Below, piece by piece: positions 1-9,270 of a stretch of 64,000 nucleotides of DNA (its first letter is position 1; every line of letters begins with the position of its first letter). The stretch covers positions 62,001 through 126,000 of the forward strand of contig JACJGO010000001.1 of NCBI GenBank assembly GCA_014163555.1. The letters are read 5' to 3'. A program made the position numbers and the translations under genes. Origin of the DNA: Flavisolibacter longurius (GTDB taxonomy: Bacteria; Bacteroidota; Bacteroidia; Chitinophagales; Chitinophagaceae). The notes beneath the pieces were generated by a model that ran no database searches, was not told the DNA's origin, and saw nothing but the letters and a program-made list of their open reading frames with translations.

Positions 1-155
1 AAATATTTGCAGCCGGAGATTTACGCCGTGGCCAATCACTGGTGGTATGGGCCATCAGTGAAGGCCGCGAATGCGCCAAAGCGGTTGACGAATACTTGAC
101 AGGAAAAACATCTGCGCTGGAAAGCAAGGACCGGTCGGCGGTGCTGGTTAGCTAA
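1..155 (+). CDS. gltD: glutamate synthase small subunit, C-terminal fragment
   Basis: Only the last 50 or so codons lie in the window; the gene begins to the left. The visible reading frame starts at base 3 and ends at the TAA at 153-155. It contains [16 protein letters not shown] followed by [13 protein letters not shown], the conserved C-terminal FAD-proximal segment of GltD, the NADPH-oxidising flavoprotein subunit that feeds electrons to GltB in ammonia assimilation. The large subunit would be expected further left. Recognition rests on this one motif, which is highly characteristic, so other members of the GltD-like oxidoreductase family are less likely but not excluded. Confidence 0.85.
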   Translation, partial: IFAAGDLRRGQSLVVWAISEGRECAKAVDEYLTGKTSALESKDRSAVLVS

Positions 156-185
156 AGAATAGATACTGGTTGTTTTTAGTTGTAC

Positions 186-211
186 ATCCCGCTGAAAGGC
201 GGGATTTTTTT
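186..211 (+). terminator. intrinsic terminator after gltD
   Basis: A perfect 7-bp stem (ATCCCGC at 186-192 with GCGGGAT at 199-205), a 6-nt loop and a run of T. It lies 30 nt after the gltD stop codon. Confidence 0.85.
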
Positions 212-356
212 ATGCAAAACATTTATAATCGATTATGAATATTAATAAACGTTTATGTATATTGGTTACACCAAAACAACTGTTGGCGTCAACGGAGCAG
301 CGGTTGCCAAGTAAGATCATATAAACCTGTATTTTTTACCGCCAAATAAAACAACA

Positions 357-779
357 ATGAAAAAAGGATTCTTCTCTCTTGCTTTTGCCCTATTGTCCCT
401 GTTTTCTTTTAGTCAAACGGTCCATAAAGGTAGCCTGATCAGTGTACACAGCGCTACCCCTACGTTAAAGGAAGGTGTAACGATGGAAGACTTTATAAAG
501 TTTAATAAGACTACACTAATACCTGCTTATGAAAAAGCCTTTCCTGGTCTGAAGATGTATCTAACGAAACGTTTGCGCGGACAAGATTCGAGCAGTATGG
601 GTTTTATTCTCATGTTTGATAGTGAAGCTGTCAGAGACAAATACTTCAATAACGACGGTACAGCAACGGAACTCGGGAAAGCTGCGGGTGCAAAATTGAG
701 CAGTCTTGGGAAAGAGTACGACAAGTACGTAGTACGATCGAATGCTGCTGACATTTACACGGATTGGTTAATCGAATGA
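357..779 (+). CDS. small exported protein of unknown function
   Basis: 140 aa with a clear Sec signal peptide: MKK, then a hydrophobic stretch to about residue 18, ending SFSQ before the mature chain. The mature part is about 120 aa, mixed alpha/beta, with no cysteines and no metal or catalytic motif I can name; its size and pattern could suit a ferredoxin-like (dimeric alpha-beta barrel) fold, which is only a guess. It is a single-gene unit flanked by terminators on both sides. Probably periplasmic. The start is the first ATG and fits the signal peptide. Confidence 0.7.
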   Translation: MKKGFFSLAFALLSLFSFSQTVHKGSLISVHSATPTLKEGVTMEDFIKFNKTTLIPAYEKAFPGLKMYLTKRLRGQDSSSMGFILMFDSEAVRDKYFNNDGTATELGKAAGAKLSSLGKEYDKYVVRSNAADIYTDWLIE

Positions 780-800
780 GGTAACAAAAGTTGTATTAAA

Positions 801-828
801 AAACGCCCTGAAAAAAGGGCGTTTTTTA
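801..828 (+). terminator. intrinsic terminator
   Basis: Stem AAACGCCC (801-808) with GGGCGTTT (817-824), an A-rich 8-nt loop and a T-run. It closes the exported-protein gene that ends at 779. Confidence 0.88.
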
Positions 829-1009
829 TTGACATAAAACGAATGCGCAGCTAGCGTGTTTATTAACTTGTGGCGGAATGAATGCGCATTCAACAATAAA
901 TCGCTTTTTTGCTTTTGTGGTTATTTGAAGCTGTCCTTTTGCAAATACCACTGGTTCCTTTGGGCCGGAATTGATATTCTAGGAGAAGCGAATCATACAA
1001 AACAAGTTT

Positions 1010-1540
1010 ATGGGCAAAGTAATTATCTTTCATGGTACAGGAGCAAATCCGGATGTGTGTTGGTATCCATGGCTGGCAACTGAATTGACAAATAAAGGGC
1101 ACGACGTAACACGACCTTATTTTCCTGACTTAAATATTGAACCGATTGAAACGTTTCTGCCAAAAGTTTTAGCCAGTCTTGACTTTACACCCAACACCAT
1201 CTTAATTGGCCATTCGGGTGGCGCTCCCTTACTATTGAGTATATTAGAAAACATTGAAACGAAGGTAGCAAAAGCCATTTTAGTGGCTGGTTACCTGACG
1301 CCACCCAATACCGCACGTGAGCCCATATTGCAAGAATCGTATAACTGGGAAAAGATCAGATCAAATGCAAATGAATTGATCTTTATTAATTCCATTAACG
1401 ATCCTTATGGCTGTGATGACAAACAAGGGCGAATGTTATTTGATCGATTGGGCGGCAAACTAATTATCATGGATGAAGGCCACTTTGGTTCAGAATTCAA
1501 GGACTACCCAACGTTTGAATTCCTGAACCGGTTGATCTAA
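1010..1540 (+). CDS. RBBP9/YdeN-family alpha/beta hydrolase
   Basis: 176 aa, the usual size for the small RBBP9/YdeN serine hydrolases. An N-terminal beta strand leads into the HGTGANP oxyanion-side loop. The nucleophile elbow GHSGG places the catalytic Ser at residue 69. The likely acid is Asp131 in NDPYG and the likely base His158 in DEGHFG, the characteristic positions for this family. There is no signal peptide, so it is cytoplasmic. The substrate is unknown; family members are carboxylesterases or amidases of uncertain physiological role. It stands alone, with no operon partner on the same strand close by. Confidence 0.85.
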   Translation: MGKVIIFHGTGANPDVCWYPWLATELTNKGHDVTRPYFPDLNIEPIETFLPKVLASLDFTPNTILIGHSGGAPLLLSILENIETKVAKAILVAGYLTPPNTAREPILQESYNWEKIRSNANELIFINSINDPYGCDDKQGRMLFDRLGGKLIIMDEGHFGSEFKDYPTFEFLNRLI

Positions 1541-1703
1541 ATCCTTCCCCTTATTTTCCAAGTTCAATGGAGTTTCCTAAAAATACCCGCTGGCATTTTT
1601 TAAAGCATCACTTGAAGAAAAAGAGTTAAGTAATAAGGAAAAAAAACCACCGAAAAAATCTCAAAAAAGGACAAAACTGAAAACAGTCAAAACTAATCTT
1701 TTA

Positions 1704-2117
1704 ATGATGGAAAACGACGTCACAAAATATATTGCAACAGTTGGTGCTGGTGAACAAAAGGCATTACGTTCTTTACGACAGCAGATCCTTCAACTCCTTC
1801 CAGGTGCAGAAGAGCGTTTAAGTCGCGGCGTGCCCTTCTTTTATTACTGCGGTAAAAGAGCCGTAGGATTCAGGGCTTCCAAACATCATCTTTCCTTTTT
1901 TATCATGGAGGGCAATGTGCTGAATGAGCTGCGCAAGGAGATGGCGGATTTCAACAACGCATCAACAGTGGTCAGGTTCACGGCTGACAAACCACTTCCC
2001 GAAAGCCTTATTGAAAAACTCGTATGGGCAAGAATGAAAGAAATCGACCGAAAACTTGGTTCCAAAAGTCTAAAACCAAACTCCAGCAACGGCATAAAAA
2101 AAAGCCCGGAGTTGTGA
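1704..2117 (+). CDS. DUF1801 (YdhG-like) domain protein
   Basis: 137 aa. Residues about 5-115 match the DUF1801/YdhG pattern: an N-terminal helix with LRQQIL, a central segment with SRGVPFFYY and GFRASKHHLSFFI, then a C-terminal helix VWARMKEID. Related proteins are small cytoplasmic alpha/beta proteins of poorly known function, some linked to iron handling. The C-terminal tail (KSLKPNSSNGIKKSPEL) is disordered and overlaps the terminator stem. Two adjacent ATGs (1704 and 1707) are equally good starts. Confidence 0.75.
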   Translation: MMENDVTKYIATVGAGEQKALRSLRQQILQLLPGAEERLSRGVPFFYYCGKRAVGFRASKHHLSFFIMEGNVLNELRKEMADFNNASTVVRFTADKPLPESLIEKLVWARMKEIDRKLGSKSLKPNSSNGIKKSPEL

Positions 2118-2130
2118 ACCGGGCTTCTTT
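2102..2130. terminator. bidirectional intrinsic terminator
   Basis: An 8-bp perfect stem (AAGCCCGG 2102-2109 with CCGGGCTT 2119-2126) overlaps the stop codon of the DUF1801 gene. T-rich tracts lie downstream on the plus strand and an unbroken T-run lies downstream on the minus strand. It can therefore end both the DUF1801 gene and the decayed lysine-rich gene that converges on it. Confidence 0.85.
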
Positions 2131-2143
2131 GTTTTTTTTGAAC

Positions 2144-2239
2144 TTACCGTGCTTTTTTCTTTGGGTCTGCTTTCTTCTGTGCTGAGCTTTTCTATTTCGT
2201 AGCCTTATTCTTCTTGGGTTCAGCTGTCTTTTTCGGCAT
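2144..2239 (-). pseudogene. lysine-rich small basic protein interrupted by an in-frame TAG
   Basis: Read on the minus strand from the ATG at 2239, the frame gives MPKKTAEPKKNKATK, a TAG stop, then KSSAQKKADPKKKAR and TAA, 32 codons in total. Both halves have the same Lys/Ala/Pro-rich composition, and the second ends exactly at a TAA placed 18 nt before a strong minus-strand terminator. This looks like a tiny histone-H1-like or Lys-rich tail protein, of the kind common in Bacteroidota, broken by one nonsense mutation. Alternatively the first 15 codons alone are translated. No homology could be tested; the call rests on composition and context. Confidence 0.45.
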
Positions 2240-3159
2240 ACAATTAAAATTAAAGTTTATAGAATTTATGCATGGCTGTTGCGTGTTTCGTTCCAATCGT
2301 TTCTATTGAATTTACAGAAGGAGAAACTATACAGCCAGAAAATAAAGAAACTAAGATATGCCGATAAAGGTATTCAGCAGGTACAGGCCATTAGTGAATA
2401 CATCCGTGATTACAAGGCTAAGCAGAAAGTAAAAAGAATAGCCCTAAATCAACCAGAGTGACAAAACGTAAAAAAGCTTCGGCCTAAGCAACCGCTTGAC
2501 AGGCGTTTGCACACAACCAGATATTTTTGTAAAAGCAGTGTGAGGGAAAACTCTTCACTTTTGCTTCACTCATACCCTTGCTGTCATCATTACACTACTA
2601 CCGGTTTTTTAGTCAGTCGTTCCAAATCAAATTTTGTGATTGTGAACCTTCTTTTATAACGAAGACCTTTTACTGTCGTAACAGAATACATTTACAGGAA
2701 ATTAGCTTTAACGGCAGTGCTCAGGTAATTTTTTTACAACAAGAGGAAATGTTTGAAGACGAATCAAAGCCATAACGTTACCATTAAAATGCATTCATTT
2801 TGCCGCTAACAAGCGGAATCGCAAGAACCTTTTTAAAGATCTGGTACCATTTCTGCTCGCAACTGTTCCATTCTATTTTATAAATAGAGTAAGTTATTTT
2901 TTGCCAGCTCACACCTTCTGAGAACAATCAAAACACCCGCTGATTCTGCTCACCCCTACCTTTTTCAGAAGGGACTACCTTGATCTAGGTTTCCCGATAT
3001 GTTTCGCTGGACCCTGGCTTCTTGAAGACGCCAACGGGACTGAAATTGCCGGGTCATCCGATCATTCGCCAGCCGCATTATACCGATCTCCTTTCCCCTG
3101 GAAAATCCTCACCGCATGCTGTGAAAGCATTACCATTTTCTCATCTTAATATGCTGTTT
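2240..3159. other. 920-nt stretch with no convincing gene
   Basis: Two short open frames are present (about 60 codons from a TTG at 2279, and about 65 codons around 2578-2775). Both lack a good start, a recognisable motif or a terminator. The region is AT-rich and probably holds the promoter of the multicopper oxidase and possibly remnants of old genes. The open frame also extends 46 codons upstream of the preferred oxidase start, from a TTG, but that part does not look like a signal peptide. Confidence 0.4.
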
Positions 3160-5163
3160 ATGAAAAGGCATCATGCATCAATTAGTCTTGTTGCGCTTAC
3201 ACTGCTTTTTACCAGTGCCGAGGCGCAACAGCTGCTCGATCCAAAAACGCAGCCAAAATTTGTAAACCCCTTGCCGGTTCCCGCTGTGCTGGATGCGCGG
3301 AATGGTGGTAACTATTCAATTGCTGTTACCCAATTCCAGCAAGACTTGGGGTTGGTAAACCCGGTCACAAAACAGCCCCTGCTCACTACAGTCTGGGGCT
3401 ACAACGGCACCTACCCCGGTCCGACCATTCTGGCAAAAAAGGGCAAGCCCGTTGACAATCTCTGGAAAAACCAGTTGACCAATGGCAACACGCCGCTGCC
3501 TCACCTCTTGCCTATCGACCCCAGTTTGCACTGGGCCCTGAAAGGAAAGGATGATTACCAAAAACTGGGTGTACCACTCGTCACCCACCTGCATGGCGGC
3601 CATACCGAGTCGGCCAGCGACGGTCTGCCCGATGCATGGTTTACGCCTAACTTTTCTCTCACAGGACTAGATTTTGTCAAGCAGGTCTACCACTATTCAA
3701 ATGACCAGGAAGCAGCCACCATCTGGTACCATGATCATGCGTTGGGCATAACCCGGCTGAACGTGTATGCAGGACTTGCAGGCTTTTACCTGGTGACTGA
3801 TGAAAATGAAATAGCCCTGCAAAACGCCAACCAGTTGCCAAAGCCACCGTACGACCTGGGGCTTGCCATTCAGGACCGCATTTTCACTGAAGACGGGCAA
3901 CTGCACTACCCTGCCATGCCGCATGCGATGGGTGGTGAGGACAATAGCATCATGCCGGAGATGTTTGGCGATGTCATTCTTGTCAATGGAAAAGCCTGGC
4001 CGGTGCTGGAAGTGGAACCACGCATGTACCGTTTTCGCTTCCTCAATGGCTCCGACTCTCGCTTTTACAACCTGAATTTTCCCGGCAGCCTAAAATTTGT
4101 GCAGATTGGTTCAGACAACGGGCTGCTCCGGGCACCGTTTGCCACCGGCAACCTGCTCCTGGCTCCCGGCGAAAGAAAAGATGTTGTGCTTGATTTTTCC
4201 AACCCGGGTTTGTGGGGAAAGACCATCATCCTGCAGAACAATGCCAAAACACCTTTCCCTAAAGGCACACCGCCCGACCCGGCCACCACGGGCCAGATCA
4301 TGGCGTTCCGGGTGAGTAAGCCGTTGAACACGGCCATTGCCATGACCAGCTTACCGGCCAACCTTCGGCCATCCATTGCACCGCTGCAAACAGCATTACC
4401 ACCGCGTAAGCTTATTTTATTTGAAGGGTCCGATGAGATGGGCCGGCTGAAACCAATGTTGGGCACCGAGGAAGAAGGAACCAAAAGCTTTGAAGATCCG
4501 GTAACGGAAATCGTAAAGCAAAACGATACGGAGGTGTGGGAAATTTACAACCTCACTCCCGATGCGCACCCGGTGCACTTGCACATGGTGACCATGCAGC
4601 TTGTAAACCGGCAAAAGTTCCGCGCCAATGTTGACCTGAGAACGGGGCAACCCTCGGGGATTCGCTTCCAGGGACAGCCCCAAACGGCAGATGCCAGTGA
4701 GGCCGGCTGGAAAGATACCTATATCAGCTATCCTGGCGAAGTATTGCGGGTGATTGCCAAGTTTGACCTGGCCGGAAAATATGTCTGGCATTGCCACATT
4801 CTTTCGCATGAAGATCATGAAATGATGCGCCCCTATATGGTGCAAAAAGCTGGCAACCTGATTACAGCAAAGGGTGTGGATAATGAGGCTACCGAAGGAT
4901 TGTTGTCGCTTAACCTGCAAACGGTTCCCAATCCATTTGCCGGCAGCCTTCAGTTGCGTTATCAACTGGACAAACCCGCAAATGTTGTGGTGACGATCTA
5001 CGATGAAAAAGGAGCCGTAGTGAAAAAGATCTACCGCGGCAAAGAAAACGCCGGGCCGCGGGAACTCAGCATAGATGGCAAGGCCTGGCGAAACGGCATT
5101 TATTTCTGCGAGCTATTGGTTGATGGAATAAAAACAGTACGAAAAATGGTGCTTGAAAAATAA
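3160..5163 (+). CDS. secreted multicopper oxidase with type IX sorting domain
   Basis: 667 aa from the chosen ATG, which begins a clean signal peptide (MKRHH, a hydrophobic core, TSAEAQ). It has three cupredoxin domains with all copper motifs: THLHGGH, WYHDHALG, HPVHLHM and WHCHILSHEDHEMM, the last joining the type 1 and trinuclear sites. The closest relatives are the CotA/bilirubin-oxidase-like laccases. The last 85 residues form a separate beta domain starting VPNPF and ending KTVRKMVLEK, the pattern of type A C-terminal sorting domains that direct export through the T9SS and surface anchoring. It probably oxidises phenolics or metal ions at the cell surface. An ATG three codons earlier is also possible. 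Confidence 0.93.
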   Translation: MKRHHASISLVALTLLFTSAEAQQLLDPKTQPKFVNPLPVPAVLDARNGGNYSIAVTQFQQDLGLVNPVTKQPLLTTVWGYNGTYPGPTILAKKGKPVDNLWKNQLTNGNTPLPHLLPIDPSLHWALKGKDDYQKLGVPLVTHLHGGHTESASDGLPDAWFTPNFSLTGLDFVKQVYHYSNDQEAATIWYHDHALGITRLNVYAGLAGFYLVTDENEIALQNANQLPKPPYDLGLAIQDRIFTEDGQLHYPAMPHAMGGEDNSIMPEMFGDVILVNGKAWPVLEVEPRMYRFRFLNGSDSRFYNLNFPGSLKFVQIGSDNGLLRAPFATGNLLLAPGERKDVVLDFSNPGLWGKTIILQNNAKTPFPKGTPPDPATTGQIMAFRVSKPLNTAIAMTSLPANLRPSIAPLQTALPPRKLILFEGSDEMGRLKPMLGTEEEGTKSFEDPVTEIVKQNDTEVWEIYNLTPDAHPVHLHMVTMQLVNRQKFRANVDLRTGQPSGIRFQGQPQTADASEAGWKDTYISYPGEVLRVIAKFDLAGKYVWHCHILSHEDHEMMRPYMVQKAGNLITAKGVDNEATEGLLSLNLQTVPNPFAGSLQLRYQLDKPANVVVTIYDEKGAVVKKIYRGKENAGPRELSIDGKAWRNGIYFCELLVDGIKTVRKMVLEK

Positions 5164-5528
5164 GCGGTGACCGGTTTGTAAAATCATTGCCAGGTGAAAG
5201 CATGTTAATTTGTTTTTACCGGGCAATGGTTTTATGTTATTGATCTTTTGTTACGAAATGTAGTCAGGATTATTTTGTTCTACTACAACAAATTGAAAAC
5301 ACATTATAGCAGCATTCGTCTTTTATAGCTGAATCTCACTTCTACCTATTCTGCGCAATACGCCGCCATTTTGAAAATTGGCCACAAGCCTTATCTTACA
5401 ACGAAAACAACCTGGTGCGGAACGATGATTGCTGGAGAAAACTTACTTCGTCATGAAATGAATCATCAAAACGGAACGAGTTTTTGCAGCGAACACCTTT
5501 TCGGCAACAAAAACGAAAACTGCTTTTA
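5164..5528. other. 365-nt gap, no gene recognised
   Basis: Between the oxidase stop and the decayed methyltransferase. No open frame with coding character, no hairpin with a T-run and no repeated-word element was seen. Promoter elements for the methyltransferase would lie here but none is clear. Confidence 0.4.
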
Positions 5529-6318
5529 ATGGAAAATTCTTCTTTGCGCAAACCGTTTCAAAAATTGAAGCGATCCTGAATAAAAAGGGCACGAAACGGA
5601 AATGCTATATCTGCAAGCAAACGTTCAACTACTTTCTTCCCTACCTCGGCGGATCGAAAAACGTTAGTCCCTGGTTTCAAAACCTCCAGGAAATCGGAAG
5701 TGATATTGACAATTTTTATTGTCCGCATTGCGAATGCTTTGACAGGGAAAGACACCTGTGTATGTACTTCGACAAACTTTCGCTTTGGGACAGAATCAAA
5801 GGTACCAACGTGCTGCATTTTGCACCGGAATATCACCTGGCAAAAAAGATTGAAAGCCTGTCACCCAACCTGTATGTAAAAGTAGACCTGTTTCCATCCG
5901 ACGACAGCATACAGCAGATGGATGCCACATCGATTCCCTACGAAGATGCCACATCTGACTTACTCATTTTAATCATATCCTCGAGCATATTCCCATCTAT
6001 AAAAAAGCATTGGCAGGCTTATGCAGGGCTTTAAAGCCAAACGGCGTGGCCATTATGCAAACGCCTTTTTCAAAATTGTTGCAGCGCAATTTCGAAGACG
6101 AAGGCATCAATACCGATGAACTACGACTGTTGTATTACGGGCAGGAAGACCATGTCCGGATCTTTAGCGAAAGAGTATTGCTCCAGAGTTTTGCGGATGC
6201 AGGCTTCCGGTTGAATATTGTTCCGCACCATGACGTATTCAGCCCGGAAGATGCCACCTATTATGGCGTTAACAAAGACAAAGACCTGAGCTGTCTTATA
6301 AAACCTAGTAAGAAATAG
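5529..6318 (+). pseudogene. SAM-dependent methyltransferase, two frameshifts
   Basis: Three reading frames join into one protein. It starts MENSSLRKPFQKLKR from 5529, must shift near 5571 to continue ILNKKGTKRKCYICKQTF, and must shift again at the T-run 5967-5970 to turn DLLIL into the expected N-H-I-L-E-H-I-P. Each break is repaired by adding one base. The repaired protein is about 260 aa: an N-terminal CYIC...CPHC zinc-knuckle-like segment, a methyltransferase core with VLHFAPE (motif I region), VKVDLFPSD, and a C-terminal YGQEDHVRIFS segment. This is a Bacteroidota class I methyltransferase, perhaps acting on surface sugars. It could be a true pseudogene or carry sequencing errors. Confidence 0.75.
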
Positions 6319-6513
6319 AAGCGGATGTGTATGACCGTTTGCCAAGACAGAAGAACGTAGCGAGCCCTTCATAACTTCTATTATCAATATCACCGGTCCT
6401 CCCCTGCAGGCGACAGTACCACCGGGTCTGCAGCCATTTGTCAAAAACTAAATCGGTAAAATATAAATGCAAACCTATATATTGTTGGCTCATTAACCCC
6501 CTTGTTATAACAT

Positions 6514-6882
6514 ATGAAAAAGACAGTTTTTTTAGCCTTGTTCGCCATTTGCCTTGGCGCGGTGGAAGCCGCAGCGCAAACCTCCACGCCTTCCGGCAGC
6601 GGACCGGTTTTTGAAATCTCAGACAGCGCTACCTACATTGGTAAATACAAATACGAAGGCCTGCCCTTTGATTACATGACCGTTAGCGTGAAAGAAGGCA
6701 AGCTCTATTTTTTTGGCGGTGAATATTCCGGTTTTCTTACACCGGTCAAAGACAAAAAAGATGTGTTTGACGCCAATGGCGAAGCCCTTTTTACCTTCCA
6801 CCGCAACAGCGATAAAAAAGTGGCCGACCTGCAGATCGATTACCAGGGACAAAGCTTCATGGGCAAGCGGGAAACGAAGTAA
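6514..6882 (+). CDS. small exported protein resembling DUF3471
   Basis: 122 aa with a signal peptide (MKKTVFLALFAICLG...AAAQ). The mature part reads YIGKYKYEG, MTVSVKEGKLYF, then ALFTFHRNSDKKVADLQIDYQGQSFMGKRE. This order (Y-x-G-x-Y, xVxxxxGKLY, xFxRxxxGKVxxL, xGxxxxxKR) is that of the DUF3471 beta domain usually found at the end of serine beta-lactamase-like proteins, here standing alone. Periplasmic; role unknown. It is a single-gene unit closed by a strong terminator. Confidence 0.7.
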   Translation: MKKTVFLALFAICLGAVEAAAQTSTPSGSGPVFEISDSATYIGKYKYEGLPFDYMTVSVKEGKLYFFGGEYSGFLTPVKDKKDVFDANGEALFTFHRNSDKKVADLQIDYQGQSFMGKRETK

Positions 6883-6904
6883 GACAACATTTCAATAAGT
6901 AAGG

Positions 6905-6938
6905 AAGAGCTCATTTGCTGTTGCATTGAGCTCTTTTT
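6905..6938 (+). terminator. intrinsic terminator
   Basis: A 9-bp perfect stem, AAGAGCTCA (6905-6913) with TGAGCTCTT (6927-6935), followed by T residues, 23 nt after the stop codon of the DUF3471-like gene. Confidence 0.88.
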
Positions 6939-7196
6939 GTTTACTTCTTTATTCAGTAAAACTCCTACCAAGCCCTTTTTAAAAGAATATCCTCCGGGCA
7001 ACAGTGCATTACCTGAAAAGCACATTGGATAGGTGGAGCACTTTATAGCTAAGTTCTACCGCAACTATTCAGGAAACAAGCCTATTCTATCGCTTCCCAA
7101 TCAATTAACGGGCCCTTGCCATGCAAAAAACCGCCATTCCCATGCTGGTGCCGGCTCACCGTTGCGGTAATGCTTATCTTAGATGAAAGCGAACGG

Positions 7197-9242
7197 ATGG
7201 CTGTAAAAGGTTTTCTGCCGGTCATATTGGTTTTGTTTTACTTATCCGTTTCGGCACAATTACCGAAGCCACTCACTTTCCATGGGCAACCGGTGCTGGC
7301 GCAAGGCCTGGCAATTGAAAGATATGCGCTGTTCTTTGAAAGCCCATCCTATGATACGACACAGCTACCTTCTGATTTTGTACAAACACAATTCATTCCG
7401 GCAGCATCGGCATCTGCTACAAAATTTTTCAACAACAGGCAAATGAACCAGACCAGCCGGGTTGCCTGGCTGCAGTTTCGCATTGCCAATACACATGCTT
7501 TTGATACGCTGCGGTTATGGTATGGCGGTACAATACATGCTTATCTCTCCCTATATCTTAAAAACAAAGGATCTTTTTTACACCTGGCGAAAGGAGGCAT
7601 GTGCGCAACAAAACCAGAACATAACATGGGCCCCTATGCACTGCCTTTGATCGTTCCTCCGCTTACAACAAATCATTATTTTGTTCAGGTTGTAGATTAT
7701 CTTTTATTGTTTGACGGAGTGGCCGGCACTATCCACACAAGCCAAAGCTATCAAAGCCACCTTTTGGCAGAAACCCATTCAGGAAGATGGCTCTTTTTCA
7801 TCCTATCAATGATCATTGGAAGCTTGCTGCTAATGAGTCTTTACTCTGTTTACCAATATTTCCTGAACCGTGATCGCGCTTTTTTGTATTATGCCTTGTA
7901 CGCAATGCTCGCATTTTGCTGGATACTGAAGTTTGCCAACCCGCGTTTTGAGTTGGGGCTGACACCTGCGGCATTTCCCTGGCTGGCACATCCCTGGTCA
8001 TTTTCTTTCACCCATATCTTAAGCCTGGCTTATGCCCTGTTTCTTGCCAACCTTCTATCCATCCCGGCGGAACAACCAAAACTCTGGCGAATCATTCGCC
8101 CGGTAATAGTCCTATTGTTCCTGCTGCAGGTAATGGTTGGCGTGCAGGTTTTTACGGGCATTTTACTCTCCAGCGCTCCCTTGTTTTTTATGATTGACAC
8201 AATACCTTCTTTGTGTATGGGTGTGTTGTTGATTATTGCCACAAGCCGCAGCCGAAGCAAACTGAAGCCATTCCTACTTGTTGGTGCCATTAGTCTTTAT
8301 GTTATTTCGTTGTCACCGGTGCATGGGCTGTTTCTGTTGGAAAATGCTTCACCGGAGGTTTTGGCTGTTATCAATTACCCACCATTTTTTATGGCGTTAG
8401 GTTTGTTCATTGAGCTTCTTTGTTTTTCGATGGCACTGGCCTATCGTAACAAGTTGGTAGAAGTAGAAAAAAACGGCTTGCAAAAGCATTACACCAGCCA
8501 GTTGGAAACAGCGCTTTCACAGCGAACAGAAGAAATCAGGGAACAAAGCCGCCGGATTGAAGCGCAACATGCCAGACAATTAAAACTGGCGTTTGAGCAA
8601 AAACTGGCGGAAATGGAAATGACTGCTTTGCGGGCCCAGATGAACCCGCATTTTATTTTCAATTGCCTGAACTCTATCAAGCTTTACACAACCGAGAACG
8701 AGGCCGCAAAAGCCTCGGCTTACCTTACCAAATTTAGCCGGTTGATAAGGCTGGTATTAGAAAACTCACGGTCCGAACGGGTATCGCTGAAGGATGAACT
8801 GGATGCTTTAGAGTTGTACCTGGACATGGAAGCCATGCGGTTTAAAGACAAGCTGCACTTCACCATTGCTGTAGAATCTGACCTTGACACCGAAGCAACT
8901 GAGATACCGCCCTTGTTACTGCAACCCTATGTTGAAAACGCCATCTGGCATGGCTTGATGCACAAGAAAGAAGGTGGCAGTGTACATATAAAAATCGTAC
9001 AGCAGTATCCAGACTGCCTGCTGGTTACCATTACCGATGATGGCATTGGGCGCACAAAAGCTGCAGCCTTGAAAAGCAAGTCCGCAGCCGCCAATAAATC
9101 ATTCGGCATGAAAGTCACCAATGAGCGCATTGCCATTATTAACCAGTTGTACCAGACTCGTACCAGTGTGCAAGTCCATGACCGGATGGATACAGAAGGG
9201 CGTGCCGCTGGCACCGAGGTGGTGCTGGAAATTCCGGTTTAG
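7197..9242 (+). CDS. 7TM-DISM sensor histidine kinase of the LytS type
   Basis: 681 aa from ATG 7197, chosen because it begins a signal peptide (MAVKGFLPV...SVSAQ); the open frame continues upstream to a TTG at 7116. Residues about 25-190 form a periplasmic 7TMR-DISM extracellular domain (SRVAWLQFRI, FDTLRLWY). Next come seven hydrophobic segments and a coiled coil. The His_kinase domain has the phosphoacceptor in MNPHFIFN (about His485). The HATPase domain carries VENAIWHG and DDGIGR. It forms a two-gene unit with the LytTR regulator 28 nt downstream, its obvious partner. The ligand is unknown; DISM domains often bind carbohydrates. Confidence 0.92.
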   Translation: MAVKGFLPVILVLFYLSVSAQLPKPLTFHGQPVLAQGLAIERYALFFESPSYDTTQLPSDFVQTQFIPAASASATKFFNNRQMNQTSRVAWLQFRIANTHAFDTLRLWYGGTIHAYLSLYLKNKGSFLHLAKGGMCATKPEHNMGPYALPLIVPPLTTNHYFVQVVDYLLLFDGVAGTIHTSQSYQSHLLAETHSGRWLFFILSMIIGSLLLMSLYSVYQYFLNRDRAFLYYALYAMLAFCWILKFANPRFELGLTPAAFPWLAHPWSFSFTHILSLAYALFLANLLSIPAEQPKLWRIIRPVIVLLFLLQVMVGVQVFTGILLSSAPLFFMIDTIPSLCMGVLLIIATSRSRSKLKPFLLVGAISLYVISLSPVHGLFLLENASPEVLAVINYPPFFMALGLFIELLCFSMALAYRNKLVEVEKNGLQKHYTSQLETALSQRTEEIREQSRRIEAQHARQLKLAFEQKLAEMEMTALRAQMNPHFIFNCLNSIKLYTTENEAAKASAYLTKFSRLIRLVLENSRSERVSLKDELDALELYLDMEAMRFKDKLHFTIAVESDLDTEATEIPPLLLQPYVENAIWHGLMHKKEGGSVHIKIVQQYPDCLLVTITDDGIGRTKAAALKSKSAAANKSFGMKVTNERIAIINQLYQTRTSVQVHDRMDTEGRAAGTEVVLEIPV

Positions 9243-9270
9243 ATGTTCATAACCTATTCAACTTCCAACT

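Noticed and set aside
1567-1629. 20-residue basic peptide frame between the hydrolase and DUF1801 genes
   Set aside because: Too short, with no supporting signal; probably chance.
2279-2461. 60-codon frame with a basic helical sequence
   Set aside because: Starts only at TTG, has no terminator, promoter or recognisable family; could be a gene remnant but cannot be supported.
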